This document shows positions 35,987-45,019 of a stretch of DNA of 64,000 nucleotides, one piece after another. The translations under genes were made by a program, and so were the position numbers. The notes under the pieces were generated by a model. The model saw only the letters and a list, made by a program, of their open reading frames with translations. It did no database searches and was not told where the DNA came from. This DNA comes from Hyphomicrobiales bacterium (lineage in GTDB: Bacteria; Pseudomonadota; Alphaproteobacteria; Rhizobiales; Rhizobiaceae), in NCBI GenBank assembly GCA_900467745.1, contig UBQW01000011.1, forward strand, positions 62,001 through 126,000. Reading direction: 5' to 3'. How positions within the stretch are numbered: the first letter of the stretch is position 1; each line of letters opens with the position of its first letter.

Positions 35987-36922
35987 TCAGGTGCCGATGT
36001 GCTTCTGGCCGCGCTTCTTGGCCAGCGCGATCTGCAGCTGGCGCTGGCGGTAGCGCAGCCGGTCTTCCTCGGTGCGGCTGTCGTAGCAATGGCTGCAGGA
36101 CACGCCTTCCTCGTATTTCTCCGAGGTGATTTCTTCCGCGGTGATCGGATTGCGGCAGGCGTGGCAGAGCTTGTGGTCGCCCTCCTTCAAGCCGTGCTCG
36201 ACCGAGACGCGTTCGTCGAACACGAAGCAGGCGCCTTCCCACAGGCTCTCTTCCTGCGGCACTTCCTCGAGATATTTCAGGATGCCGCCCTTGAGGTGGT
36301 AGACCTCCTCGAAGCCCTGCTCCTTCATGAAGGCGGTGGCCTTCTCGCAGCGTATGCCGCCGGTGCAGTACATGGCGATCTTCGGCTTGTTGTGCAGGCC
36401 GGTGTTGTTCTTCACCCAGTCCGGAAACTCGCGGAAGGTCTTGGTGTTCGGGTCGACGGCGCCCTTGAAGATGCCGATCGCGGTCTCGTAATCGTTGCGG
36501 GTGTCGATGACGATCGTATCGGGATCGGAGATCAGCGCGTTCCAATCCTGCGGCGCGACATAGGTGCCGACGATCTTGTTGGGGTCGATGTTCTCGACGC
36601 CCATCGTCACGATCTCTTTCTTCAGCTTCACCTTCATGCGCACGAAGGGCATTTTCGACGCGCGGCTTTCCTTGTGCTCCAGGCGAGCGAATTCCGGCAT
36701 GGCGCGCAGATAGTCAAGCACCGTCGCGATCCCCGCATCCGGCCCGGCGATCGTGCCGTTGATGCCCTCATGGGCGAGCAGCAGCGTGCCCTTGACGCCA
36801 TTATCCTCGCACAACTGTTGCAGCGGCGCGCGCAGGCTTTCGAAGTGCGGCACGGAAACGAAATGATAAAGGGCCGCGACGAGGAAAGGGCTCGTCGCCT
36901 GTTGGGTCGATGTGTCGGTCAT
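35987..36922 (-). CDS. trhO: tRNA uridine(34) hydroxylase, rhodanese-like
   Basis: 311 aa from the ATG at 36920-36922. TrhO (YceA) catalyses oxygen-dependent formation of 5-hydroxyuridine at the wobble position of some tRNAs. The N-terminal acylphosphatase-like part contains [16 protein letters not shown], and the rhodanese domain has [17 protein letters not shown] and the active-site loop [17 protein letters not shown] with the catalytic Cys. The C-terminus has four to five Cys (CHACRNPI... CSHCYDSR) that look like a zinc-binding pair, as in the family. A longer in-frame start upstream is possible but adds no conserved sequence. Confidence 0.93.
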   Translation of the reverse strand: MTDTSTQQATSPFLVAALYHFVSVPHFESLRAPLQQLCEDNGVKGTLLLAHEGINGTIAGPDAGIATVLDYLRAMPEFARLEHKESRASKMPFVRMKVKLKKEIVTMGVENIDPNKIVGTYVAPQDWNALISDPDTIVIDTRNDYETAIGIFKGAVDPNTKTFREFPDWVKNNTGLHNKPKIAMYCTGGIRCEKATAFMKEQGFEEVYHLKGGILKYLEEVPQEESLWEGACFVFDERVSVEHGLKEGDHKLCHACRNPITAEEITSEKYEEGVSCSHCYDSRTEEDRLRYRQRQLQIALAKKRGQKHIGT

Positions 36923-36981
36923 GCGGCTGGAAATACAGCTTTCAGAGCGCAAGCGCAATCGCCCGCAGGTGCGGCTAATAT

Positions 36982-37890
36982 TCAGCCGCCAAAGGCGATC
37001 CAGAGCATCTCGATGCGCATCGCCTCGTCATCCGCATCCGGGCCGAAGATGGTCTCGGCGCGATCCAGCGCATCGTGGCGACCCTGCTGCTGGTGGAAGA
37101 TGATGGCGTAGAGCAGGTGCGCGAGGTCGTCTGCATTCTCGAAATGGTGATGCTCGGTCTCGACCAGCTCGCACAGCAATTCGAGATCGTTGATGCGCCC
37201 GAGCAGGTCGACCAGCGTGCTCGCCGCGTCGTATTTCGCGTTCATGGCGGTCGGCCAGAGTGGATTGAGCAGCTTGTGATAGGCGCGGTAATCCTGCGTG
37301 CGCTTGCGCAGCGTGTGAAAGGCTTCGGCCGAGACATGCCCTTCGCAGGCGGCGAGCGCCTTGCGCGCCTTGCGGACTGTCGTGTCCCACCCATGCGCCA
37401 GAAGCCGCCCGTGCCTGCGGTGGCCGCCCTTGAGGTTGACGTCCTGAACGGCCGCGATCGCCCGCTTCAGCGCCGAGATGGTGTCGGAGACCACCTTTTC
37501 GGGATCGCGGCGGGCGGCAATCAGCCGGTCGCGCCGGGCGGTGAGCGCCACGACGATGCGGCCGAGCGCTTCGGCTTCGTCGCTGTCGCGGGCGCGTTCG
37601 TGCAGATAGGTGGCGGTCTCGACGAGGGCCGCCGCATCGCGCAAAGAGGACAGCGAGCGGGCGATGCCGCGCAGGCGGATGTTCTCGCGGGCGGAAAATT
37701 TCGGCACGGCGCTGGAGACCAAGCGGTAGAGCGAGCGCACCCGCTTCAGCCGCTTGCGCGCTTCATGGATCGCGTGGTCGGTGCCTTGAGGCCGCGTTTC
37801 GAGCACATCGATCGCATGGCGCAGCTGGCGTCGCGCGAGCTTGTAAAACTGTGATTTGAAGGACCGGTCAGGCCGTATGCTGAAGGGCAT
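36982..37890 (-). CDS. CHAD domain protein
   Basis: 302 aa from the ATG at 37888-37890, which overlaps the end of the CYTH gene by 23 bp in another frame. The CHAD (conserved histidine alpha-helical) domain is visible as His- and Arg-rich helices: [34 protein letters not shown], and [27 protein letters not shown] proteins bind inorganic polyphosphate. The CYTH domain is fused in many bacteria (ygiF-like); here it is encoded by the preceding overlapping gene, so the two probably form a complex. Confidence 0.88.
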   Translation of the reverse strand: MPFSIRPDRSFKSQFYKLARRQLRHAIDVLETRPQGTDHAIHEARKRLKRVRSLYRLVSSAVPKFSARENIRLRGIARSLSSLRDAAALVETATYLHERARDSDEAEALGRIVVALTARRDRLIAARRDPEKVVSDTISALKRAIAAVQDVNLKGGHRRHGRLLAHGWDTTVRKARKALAACEGHVSAEAFHTLRKRTQDYRAYHKLLNPLWPTAMNAKYDAASTLVDLLGRINDLELLCELVETEHHHFENADDLAHLLYAIIFHQQQGRHDALDRAETIFGPDADDEAMRIEMLWIAFGG

Positions 37891-38356
37891 GCCGGTCGTG
37901 CTCAAATTCGGTTGCCAATGCCTGATTTGAGTACCTGAAATCGCCGGTGACCTCGCGGCCGAGCCAGGCGGGAAGCGCCGGCCGTTCGGCTTCCGACCCC
38001 ATCTCGACCTCGGCGATGACGAGGCCGCGGTGCTGGCCGGCGAAAACGTCGACCTCCCAGACGTAGCCCTCATAGGGCACGCGGTAGCGGGTCTTTTCGA
38101 TGACGATGCCGATCGCCGCATCGAGCAGCTCTTCGGCGTCGGTGACCGGGATTTCGTATTCGAATTCGTCGCGGGTCATCTTGCTGCGGCCGATCTTGGT
38201 GGTCAGCCGCGCGCTCTTCCTGTCGATGATGCGCACACGTACCGAACGATCGTCCATAGACGCGATATAGCCCTGTCTGAGGACAGACTTCGCCTCCGCG
38301 CCGGAGCGCCAGCCATCGCTGCGTACCAGGAACTTCCGCTCGATCTCTTTTGCCAT
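37868..38356 (-). CDS. CYTH domain protein (triphosphate tunnel metalloenzyme)
   Basis: 162 aa. The N-terminal signature MAKEIERKFLV carries the ExExK motif, followed by QGYIASMDDRSVRVRIIDRKSARLTTKIG (Arg and Lys lining the tunnel) and the acidic strands EFEYEIPVTDAEELL and WEVDVFAGQHRGLVIAEVEM. Such enzymes hydrolyse inorganic tripolyphosphate or nucleotide triphosphates. Paired with the CHAD gene by a 23-bp overlap, suggesting polyphosphate metabolism as the shared theme. Confidence 0.92.
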   Translation of the reverse strand: MAKEIERKFLVRSDGWRSGAEAKSVLRQGYIASMDDRSVRVRIIDRKSARLTTKIGRSKMTRDEFEYEIPVTDAEELLDAAIGIVIEKTRYRVPYEGYVWEVDVFAGQHRGLVIAEVEMGSEAERPALPAWLGREVTGDFRYSNQALATEFEHDRHALQHTA

Positions 38357-38510
38357 GACCGATGAACCTCTTTGACGACGGCGGGTACGCTAGCGCAAAT
38401 TGGCTGAGGTTGATACCCATTCCGTTCCAAAGATGGTTGCGGTCTCGACAAACTTTAGCGGTAGGTCTATTCCGTTGCCGGAATTAAATCGTTTCAAAGG
38501 AACCACGGCC

Positions 38511-39149
38511 ATGGGCGAAAAGACAGAGAAACTCCTTTCCATCCTGAAACTGCAGCCCGTCGTGCCGGTTCTGATCGTCGACGACGTCAAGTCGGGCGTT
38601 TCGCTGGCGCGCGCGCTGGTCGCGGGCGGTCTGAAGGCGATCGAAATCACCATGCGCACGCCGGCAGCGCTGGACACGGTTCGCGCCGTGGCCGATGAAG
38701 TCGAAGGTGCCGAGGTCGGCGCCGGCACCATTCTCAACGCCAAGCATTGGGAAGCCGCAGTTGCCGCCGGCTCCAAGTTCATCGTCAGCCCGGGCACCAC
38801 GCAGGAGCTGCTCGACGCCGCGCGCGATTCCTCCGTGCCGCTTCTGCCGGGCGCCGCGACCGCCAGCGAAGTCATGGCGCTGCGTGAAGAAGGCTATCAG
38901 GTGCTGAAGTTCTTCCCGGCCGAGCAGGCGGGTGGCGCGGCCATGCTGAAGGCGTTCTCCTCGCCGCTCGCTGGCACGCTGTTTTGCCCGACCGGCGGCA
39001 TCTCGCTGAAGAACGCCATGGATTACCTGTCGCTGCCCAACGTCATCTGCGTCGGCGGCTCCTGGGTTGCGCCGAAGGAACTGATCGCTTCGGGCGACTG
39101 GGCCGGCATCACCAAGCTCGCTGCCGAGGCCGCCGCGCTGAAGGGCTGA
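38511..39149 (+). CDS. eda: 2-keto-3-deoxy-6-phosphogluconate aldolase
   Basis: 212 aa from the ATG at 38511 (AAAGGA upstream). KDPG aldolase splits 2-keto-3-deoxy-6-phosphogluconate into pyruvate and glyceraldehyde 3-phosphate in the Entner-Doudoroff pathway. Signatures: PVVPVLIVDDVKSGVSLARAL, the active-site Glu and Arg in KAIEITMRTPAAL, GAGTILNAKHWE, and the Schiff-base Lys in YQVLKFFPAEQAGG. The length is normal. No edd or zwf lies nearby, so it stands alone here. Confidence 0.95.
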   Translation: MGEKTEKLLSILKLQPVVPVLIVDDVKSGVSLARALVAGGLKAIEITMRTPAALDTVRAVADEVEGAEVGAGTILNAKHWEAAVAAGSKFIVSPGTTQELLDAARDSSVPLLPGAATASEVMALREEGYQVLKFFPAEQAGGAAMLKAFSSPLAGTLFCPTGGISLKNAMDYLSLPNVICVGGSWVAPKELIASGDWAGITKLAAEAAALKG

Positions 39150-39172
39150 GGCGGATTTCTGCGTCCGAGAGG

Positions 39173-39283
39173 AAAACCCCTCCCCAACCCCTCCCCACAA
39201 GGGGGAGGGGCTTAATCGTGGCGCCGCCACGAGTCTCCTTCCCCCTTGTGGGGAAGGTGGCCGGCAGGCCGGAAGGGGTCTTT
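39173..39283. repeat. Palindromic repeat, third family, shorter copy
   Basis: AAAACCCCTCCCCAACCCC at the left, then the CCCCTCCCC-ACAA-GGGGGAGGGG hairpin, a central palindrome CGTGGC-GCC-GCCACG (39217-39231) and a right arm CCCCCTTGTGGGGAAGG followed by GGCCGGCAGGCCGG. Left end matches the 26645 copy; the right half differs. It fills the eda-DUF533 gap. Confidence 0.75.
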
Positions 39284-39386
39284 GCCCCGCGCACTGTTGT
39301 TGTGCGGGTCCTAACGCACCCGTTATTTGCAATCCCTCATTGCCGCTCCTATCTCCCCAACATCATCAAAAGGGAGACAATCAGGT

Positions 39387-40100
39387 ATGTTCGACGCGAA
39401 GAAGCTTCTTGAGCAGTTTCTGGGATCGCAAATTCCAGGTGTCGGCGGCAGCGTTCGCGATCGGGCGGGCGGCGCGATCGAGATGGCCAAGAACAATCCG
39501 TGGAAGGCAGGGGCGCTGGCGACCGCCGTGCTCGGCACCAAGACCGGCCGCAACATCGCCGGCAATGTCGCGACGATCGGCGGGCTCGCAGCCGTCGCCG
39601 GCCTCGGTTATCTCGCCTACAAGAACTATCAGTCCGGCAAATCGCCTGAGGCCGCACCGCAGCCTGCTGCCACGACCGGCCAGCCCATCGCGCTACCGCC
39701 GCCGGATTCGGCCTTCAGCCTGGAAGGGCCGCAGCTCTCCAATGATTTCGCCCTGACCCTGATCCGCGCGATGATCGCCGCCGCCAAGGCCGATGGCCAT
39801 ATCGACGATGCCGAGCGCGCCAACATCATGGAAAAGGTGCGCGAAGTCGATCTCGGTTCGGAAGCCGAGGCCTTCCTGCGCAACGAACTCGCCAATCCCG
39901 TCGATATCGACGATCTGGTGGCCGCCGCGCGCACCGAGGAGCAGAAGGTCGAGCTCTATACCGCGACGCGACTGACCATCAATCCCGATACCCGCGCCGA
40001 ACGCGGTTATCTCGACCTGCTCGCCGGCCGCCTCGGCCTGCCGGACGCGCTGCTCGACCATATCGACGCGACCGTGTCGTCGGCCAAAGTCACGGCCTGA
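39387..40100 (+). CDS. DUF533/TerB-like tellurite-resistance-related membrane protein
   Basis: 237 aa from an ATG with GGGAG upstream. N-terminal part: FDAKKLLEQFLGSQIP, then a Gly/Ala-rich hydrophobic stretch (AGNVATIGGLAAVAGLGYLAYKNYQSG) with one membrane segment near 65-85; C-terminal helical TerB-like domain (ALTLIRAMIAAAKADGHIDDAERANIMEK... LYTATRLTINPDTRAERGYLDLLAGRLGLP). This fits DUF533 (YebE-like). The metal-dependent DGHIDD loop of the TerB fold is present. Function unproven. Confidence 0.88.
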   Translation: MFDAKKLLEQFLGSQIPGVGGSVRDRAGGAIEMAKNNPWKAGALATAVLGTKTGRNIAGNVATIGGLAAVAGLGYLAYKNYQSGKSPEAAPQPAATTGQPIALPPPDSAFSLEGPQLSNDFALTLIRAMIAAAKADGHIDDAERANIMEKVREVDLGSEAEAFLRNELANPVDIDDLVAAARTEEQKVELYTATRLTINPDTRAERGYLDLLAGRLGLPDALLDHIDATVSSAKVTA

Positions 40101-40109
40101 GCGGAATAA

Positions 40110-40136
40110 GGCTTGCCGTTTGACGATTGGCAAGCC
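40110..40136 (+). other. Hairpin between the DUF533 gene and the small membrane protein gene
   Basis: GGCTTGCC and GGCAAGCC form a perfect 8-bp stem. No U-tract follows, so termination is not shown. Confidence 0.4.
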
Positions 40137-40220
40137 TGCGCTCGCGGCGAGTTGCACGGCCAGTTGCCTTTCGCCGGCGGCTGGCCTAAGCCCTTCTCCT
40201 CACCCGCAGGAGATTTTCGC

Positions 40221-40436
40221 ATGGCCGACCCCAGATCCGAACGCCGCTCGCCGGCGATTGCCGCCGCGATCATCCTCGTTTGCGCCGGGCTCGTCATCTA
40301 TTTCCTGCCGTCGGTGGTGCTGTGGATCGGCAATTACTCGCCGACGCTGGCGATCGTCGTCGGCGTGTGCCTGGTGATGGCGTTTTTCGCGGTGTTCTGG
40401 TTGCGGGCGCGGTATCAGCGCCGGCGGGGTGGGTGA
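40221..40436 (+). CDS. Small two-helix inner-membrane protein of unknown function
   Basis: 71 aa from the ATG at 40221 (CAGGAG 9 bases upstream). A basic N-terminus (MADPRSERRS) is followed by two membrane segments (AIAAAIILVCAGLVIYFLPSVV and LAIVVGVCLVMAFFAVFWL) and a basic end (RARYQRRRGG), so both ends should be cytoplasmic. Downstream of DUF533 by 120 bp on the same strand. I do not recognise the family. Confidence 0.7.
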   Translation: MADPRSERRSPAIAAAIILVCAGLVIYFLPSVVLWIGNYSPTLAIVVGVCLVMAFFAVFWLRARYQRRRGG

Positions 40437-40450
40437 GGTTATCTCACCAA

Positions 40451-41542
40451 CTACCCACCAAACCCCACACCCTGCAGCGACGCGCCGAGCAATAGCGCAC
40501 CCATCACGATGACAAGCAGCGCGCCCAGCAACTCGATGCCGTTGCCCACCCAGGCCGAGACGCGCGAGCCGTGGCCGGCGAGGCGCATGGCGGTGCCTTT
40601 GGCGGTGACGGCGAGCGTGGCGAGGATGGCGACGGTGATGGCGGTGCCGAGCGACATCGCGAAGACCGAGAGCACGCCGCCGAGATAGAGGCCATTCAGC
40701 AAAGAGAAGGTGAGCACCAGCAGCGCGCCGGAGCAGGGGCGCAGGCCGACGGCGACGATTGCCGACCATGCCTCGCGGATGCTGAATTTCTCCGCGCCGA
40801 GCATCGCCGGATCGGGCATGTGCGACTGGCCGCAGGTCTCGCAGGCCATGCCTGAAATGAATTTGTGGCCGGCCTTGGCGGCCTGGGTTTCGCCGAAGGC
40901 GTAAGAGCTGCTTTCGCCGCGCTCGTCTGCGTCCTGCCAGTCGAGCATCATGCTGACGGGCCCTGATGCCAGCGCTTCCTGCCTCGGCTGGAAGGTCGGT
41001 ATGATGGCGCGCAGTTTGCGCAAGAGGAGCCACAGGCCGAAGAGGATGACCATGACGAAGCTAGCGATCTCCATCGCCTGCGTGGCCATGGTGAGCGTGA
41101 TGCCCGAGCCGCGCAGCACCAGCCAGGCGCCGCCGACAAGCAGGATCGCCACCACCCCCTGCACGAAGGCCGAGACGAAGGAGATGGCGACGCCGCGCTT
41201 CAACTCGATCTCGTTGGCGATCATGTAGGAGGAGATGACAGCCTTGCCGTGGCCGGGGCCGGCGGCGTGGAAGACGCCATAAGCAAATGACAGGCCGACC
41301 AGCGTGCCGAGCTGCCAGGGATCCTCGCGCATTGCCTTCAGCGCATTGGTCAACGCGCGATAGAAGGCCTGCTGCTCGTGATTGATGTAGAGAAAGAGCG
41401 GCGCCAGCGGGCCGCCGGAGGGCTGGAAGCTCGGCTCCGCCGTGCCAATGCCGAGCGGCGATTGCGCATGCGCGGCGGCGAGGCCGGTCACGAGAAGCAG
41501 GCCGGCGGCGTAGAGCAGCAGCGTGGGCTTGCGCCTCAGCAT
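40451..41542 (-). CDS. Nickel/cobalt transporter of the NicO/RcnA-like family
   Basis: 363 aa with seven or so membrane segments. The family motif is in TM2: FAYGVFHAAGPGHGKAVISSYMIA, followed by RGVAISFVSAFVQGVVAI. A hydrophilic loop (about 185-245) contains the Cys/His group MACETCGQSHMPD, a possible metal site. The gene starts 7 bp inside the end of the DUF1007 gene. DUF1007-NicO pairs are common in alphaproteobacteria and are thought to handle Ni, Co or Zn. Whether it imports or exports is not clear from sequence. Confidence 0.88.
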   Translation of the reverse strand: MLRRKPTLLLYAAGLLLVTGLAAAHAQSPLGIGTAEPSFQPSGGPLAPLFLYINHEQQAFYRALTNALKAMREDPWQLGTLVGLSFAYGVFHAAGPGHGKAVISSYMIANEIELKRGVAISFVSAFVQGVVAILLVGGAWLVLRGSGITLTMATQAMEIASFVMVILFGLWLLLRKLRAIIPTFQPRQEALASGPVSMMLDWQDADERGESSSYAFGETQAAKAGHKFISGMACETCGQSHMPDPAMLGAEKFSIREAWSAIVAVGLRPCSGALLVLTFSLLNGLYLGGVLSVFAMSLGTAITVAILATLAVTAKGTAMRLAGHGSRVSAWVGNGIELLGALLVIVMGALLLGASLQGVGFGG

Positions 41543-42177
41543 GTGACGTCCAGCTTGGTGGCGAAGAGCTTCGACATGTTGGTGCCGGTCGGGTCGTTGA
41601 AGAAGGCGTCGGTCAGCGATTGCTTGTTCTGCGAGATCACCTGGTCGGCGTCGGGCCTCACCACCTGGTGCTTGCAGGCCTTGAAGGCGTCGCCGACGAG
41701 GATCATCTCCTTGTCGGTCGGAAAGTCGATCGAGGTGTAAAGCGTCGGATCGTAGACGCCGAAGGTGAGGTTGCCCTTGAGCGGCATCTTCTCGACCGGC
41801 TTGACGGCGAAGAACATCAGGAGCTGGCCGTCGCGGTAATCGACATGGATGATGTCGGGCTTCTGAACCGTGATGTTCTTCCCGTTCATCGTCAGGTTCA
41901 TGTAGTAATCATAGTCGGCCAGTGAATCGCGGACCGTCTTGCCGACCTCGGCGAGCTCGTTCGGCTCCAGCTTCAGGTCGGTATTCTTGTCGAAATCCAT
42001 GACGACCGAGGAGGTGAAGACCTCGTCGAAGCGCCAGACGTTGCGAAACTCCGCGATATTGCCGTCATCGCCGGCGACGACCTCGAGACGGGCCTCCACG
42101 AAGATATGCGGATGCGCGAAGGCTGCGGCGGGCACAAGCGTCAGAAAGCCGGCCGTCAGGAAAGTCGATATCTTCAT
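41536..42177 (-). CDS. DUF1007-family periplasmic protein, partner of the metal transporter
   Basis: 213 aa from the ATG at 42175-42177. Signal peptide (MKISTFLTAGFLTLVPAAAFA) and then the DUF1007 hallmark HPHIFVEARLEVV right after cleavage, with the His pair at the mature N-terminus. Later features: WRFDEVFTSSVVMDFDKN, an acidic stretch that could bind metal, and a C-terminal Cys (LDVTC). The next gene (NicO-like) overlaps its stop. Probably a periplasmic metal-binding accessory. Confidence 0.87.
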   Translation of the reverse strand: MKISTFLTAGFLTLVPAAAFAHPHIFVEARLEVVAGDDGNIAEFRNVWRFDEVFTSSVVMDFDKNTDLKLEPNELAEVGKTVRDSLADYDYYMNLTMNGKNITVQKPDIIHVDYRDGQLLMFFAVKPVEKMPLKGNLTFGVYDPTLYTSIDFPTDKEMILVGDAFKACKHQVVRPDADQVISQNKQSLTDAFFNDPTGTNMSKLFATKLDVTC

Positions 42178-42320
42178 GCGTCCGCTAACTTCATCTCTAG
42201 AGTTCGGGCCAGGTTCGGTTGCCGGAAAGGCGATAAATCCGGGTGGGGCGGCCCAAATCAGTTGCTGCGATCTTGCCGGAAAATGGGACCGAATTGGGAC
42301 CGGATTTCCTTGGGTTCGGC

Positions 42321-43214
42321 TTAGGGGTGCTTCTTGAACCAATTGTGAAGATAGTCGACGAAAATACGCACTTTGGCGGGCAGGTAGCGGCGGTGCGGAT
42401 AGACCGCGTAGATGCCGCGATCGGTGGCGATATAGTCGTTGAACAGCGTCACCAGCTCGCCGCTCTCGATCGGCTTGCGGGCGATGAAATCGGGAATGAA
42501 GGCGATGCCGATGCCTGACAGGGCGGCGCGCAACGTCGCATGCGGGCTGTTGACCTCGATCGGGCCGGAGACGGCCACGGCAAACGAGGTGCCGTCAGGG
42601 TTTTGGAAGCGGATGCTGCCCTGGCTGCGCGAGTTGGTGTCGATGATGAATGGCACGTTGGAGAGATCGGCCGGGTTCTGCAATTGCGGGTGACGCTCCA
42701 GAAACTCCGGCGTGGCGCAGAGATGAATGCGGAAATCCGAGATCTTGCGGGCGATCATGCCGGAATCCTCGAGCTTCGTCACGCGGATCGCGACGTCGAA
42801 GCCCTCCTCGATCAGGTCGACGAAGCGGTCGTCGGCGGAGATTTCCAGCTGCAGATCCGGGTTCTCCCGGGCGAAATCGATCAGCGACTGGCCGACATCG
42901 GCGTCGACATAGGTGCGCGGCACCGAGATCTTCAGCTTGCCCTTCAGCTGCGCGTTGTTCTCGCGCACGAGGTCGGCAAGGTTGTCGATCTCTTTCAGGA
43001 TGTCGGAGGCCGTGCGATAATAGGTGTGGCCGGCCTCGGTCATCGAGAACTGGCGGGTGGTGCGGTTCAGAAGCAGCGCGCCGAGTTCATCCTCGAGTTC
43101 GCGGACATATTTCGACAACAGCGCCTTGGACCGGCCGGTCTTGCGGGCGGCAGCGGAAAAACCCTCGGCTTCGACGACGTCGATGAAGGCGCGGATGCGG
43201 GTGAGGGTGTCCAT
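42321..43214 (-). CDS. LysR-family transcriptional regulator
   Basis: 297 aa. N-terminal winged helix: RIRAFIDVVEAEGFSAAARKTGRSKALLSKYVRELEDELGALLLNRTTRQFSMTEAG; then the periplasmic-binding-like effector domain (GKLKISVPRTYVDADVGQSL... AFIPDFIARKPIESGELVTLF), resembling the CrgA/PecT-type subgroup. It is adjacent to a metal-transporter operon on one side and divergent from the decarboxylase locus on the other, with about 580 bp between. Target genes not established. Confidence 0.93.
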   Translation of the reverse strand: MDTLTRIRAFIDVVEAEGFSAAARKTGRSKALLSKYVRELEDELGALLLNRTTRQFSMTEAGHTYYRTASDILKEIDNLADLVRENNAQLKGKLKISVPRTYVDADVGQSLIDFARENPDLQLEISADDRFVDLIEEGFDVAIRVTKLEDSGMIARKISDFRIHLCATPEFLERHPQLQNPADLSNVPFIIDTNSRSQGSIRFQNPDGTSFAVAVSGPIEVNSPHATLRAALSGIGIAFIPDFIARKPIESGELVTLFNDYIATDRGIYAVYPHRRYLPAKVRIFVDYLHNWFKKHP

Positions 43215-43439
43215 GAGTGCTTTGCGGTCCTGATTTATATCCGGAATATCAATCAGATAATCCTACAGCAAAGGCAAGGGCGACGTTCATGCGGCAATAG
43301 GTCCACGCATTTGGGCTGGCGCTTTTCGTTTTTTTGCGCAACCCCAAAAAAACTCTTGATTATGACCGCGAATATTCTTATTTCGACCTCAGCCCAAAGT
43401 CGCACGTGCCCATGGGTGTCCGCCGAACCCTCGAATTGG

Positions 43440-43797
43440 TGAGGAAATCGGTAAGGTACCTGGAATTAACCCCTCCAGTCGCTATTCCGGCCAACCGGAA
43501 AATGCGAGGACGCCTGAAGCAACGACGGTGCGGGCCTTTTTGTTCTCTCCCTGCTTTCCATCAGCGGGGGTTACTGAAGAGGCACACCTTCATTGCCGGA
43601 AGTGCGGTAGGGAATCCCCTCCAATCCATGGCAGACAAAGCCGAATCCATGTCGCTTTCGCGGCGTTGATTCATCATTCGCGCATTCGAGCGCTTGCTAA
43701 GGTTCCGGGGTCTCCACCGGCTGGTTCCTATGCGAGTGATCGGCTGCCCTTTGTCCTCCGGTTTTTCCGGAGCTCTGGAATTGAGAAGGGAATCGAT
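43440..43797 (+). ncRNA. Probable speF-type structured leader RNA before the decarboxylase gene
   Basis: Between the LysR start (43214) and the decarboxylase ATG (43798) lie 583 bases with no convincing gene but many local stems: CCGG-CCAA-CCGG (43487-43498), CCCTGC/GCGGGG (around 43549-43569), GGGGTCTCCACC and an intrinsic-terminator-like CTCCGG-TTTTT-CCGGAG at 43756-43772. Alphaproteobacterial ornithine decarboxylase genes carry the conserved speF leader (established family); position and gene match, but I cannot run a covariance model. A short frame with an ATG at 43628 and a 13-codon peptide could be a leader ORF. Bases 43215-43439 hold nothing I can name except possible promoter sequence. 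Confidence 0.55.
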
Positions 43798-44931
43798 ATG
43801 ACCACTCAGCGCATCCGCGACTTTCTCGCAACCCGACGTCCCGACGGTCCCTGCCTTGTGGTCGACCTCGACGTCGTGCGCGACAATTTCTCCGCTTTCC
43901 GTCACGCCATGCCTGACAGCGCCATCTACTACGCCGTCAAGGCAAACCCGGCTCCTGAAGTCCTGAAGCTGCTCGCCGACATGGGCTCCAACTTCGATTG
44001 CGCGTCCGTCGCCGAAATCGAAATGGCGCTCAACGCCGGTGCGACCGCTGCCCGTATCTCCTACGGCAACACGATCAAGAAGGAACGCGACGTTGCCCGC
44101 GCGCATGCGCTCGGCGTCAGCCTCTTTGCGGTCGACAGCCACGAGGAAGTCGAGAAGATCGCGCGTGCCGCTCCCGGCGCCCGCGTGTTCTGCCGCGTCC
44201 TGACCGATGGCGAAGGTGCTGAATGGCCGCTGTCACGCAAGTTCGGCTGCGTGCCGCAGATGGCCGTCGACGTTCTCGTCTACGCGCATCAGCTCGGCCT
44301 CGAATCCTACGGTGTGTCGTTCCACGTCGGTTCGCAGATGACCAAGGTCGATGCCTGGGATTCGGCTCTTGCCGATGCCAAGCGCGTCTTCGTTCAGCTA
44401 GCCAAGCAGGGCATCCACCTGCAGATGGTCAACATGGGCGGCGGCTTCCCGACCAAGTACCTGCGCGACGTTCCGTCGGCTGAAGCTTACGGTCGTGCGA
44501 TCTACCAGAGCCTTCGTGACCACTTCGGCAACAACCTGCCGAAGACGATCATCGAGCCGGGCCGCGGCATGGTCGGCAACGCCGGCGTCATCAAGACGGA
44601 AGTCGTGCTGATCTCGAAGAAGTCCGACAACGACGCCGCCCGCTGGGTGTTTCTCGACATCGGCAAGTTCGGCGGCCTGGCCGAAACCATGGACGAAGCC
44701 ATTCGTTACCCGATCCGCACCGAGCGCGACGGCGACGAAATGGAGCCCTGCGTCATCGCCGGCCCGACCTGCGATTCCGCCGACGTGCTTTACGAGAAGA
44801 ACCTCTACCCGCTGCCGCTCACTCTCTCGATCGGCGACGAGATCCTGATCGAAGGCACCGGCGCCTACACGACCACCTATTCGGCGGTCGCGTTCAACGG
44901 CTTCGAGCCGCTGAAGGCCTACATTATCTGA
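43798..44931 (+). CDS. Type III PLP-dependent ornithine/lysine decarboxylase
   Basis: 377 aa from an ATG with GAAGGGAA upstream. Alanine-racemase-fold decarboxylase: the PLP Lys in YYAVKANPAPEVLKLLADMGSNFDCAS (about 41-68), SFHVGSQ, the Gly loop MVNMGGGFPTKYL, FGNNLPKTIIEPGRGMVG, and CVIAGPTCDSADVLYE with the active-site Cys/Asp. This is the eukaryotic-like ODC/lysine decarboxylase family of alphaproteobacteria; Rhizobium and Agrobacterium homologues accept ornithine and often lysine to make putrescine or cadaverine. The long structured leader upstream suggests polyamine-dependent control. A GNAT gene follows. Confidence 0.93.
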   Translation: MTTQRIRDFLATRRPDGPCLVVDLDVVRDNFSAFRHAMPDSAIYYAVKANPAPEVLKLLADMGSNFDCASVAEIEMALNAGATAARISYGNTIKKERDVARAHALGVSLFAVDSHEEVEKIARAAPGARVFCRVLTDGEGAEWPLSRKFGCVPQMAVDVLVYAHQLGLESYGVSFHVGSQMTKVDAWDSALADAKRVFVQLAKQGIHLQMVNMGGGFPTKYLRDVPSAEAYGRAIYQSLRDHFGNNLPKTIIEPGRGMVGNAGVIKTEVVLISKKSDNDAARWVFLDIGKFGGLAETMDEAIRYPIRTERDGDEMEPCVIAGPTCDSADVLYEKNLYPLPLTLSIGDEILIEGTGAYTTTYSAVAFNGFEPLKAYII

Positions 44932-45019
44932 TTTAGCTCGCCCCGTAGCCAGCCGGGGCGGCACCTTCACAATGATCTGACGATACCGTTTGAAACGGTT
45001 TTGAGTTCGGGAGGCCACG

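Noticed and set aside
43528..43797. An N-terminal extension of the decarboxylase by 90 codons
   Set aside because: The extension is in frame but has no ribosome site and no conservation with the family; the ATG at 43798 begins at the normal decarboxylase N-terminus and the region fits a leader RNA.
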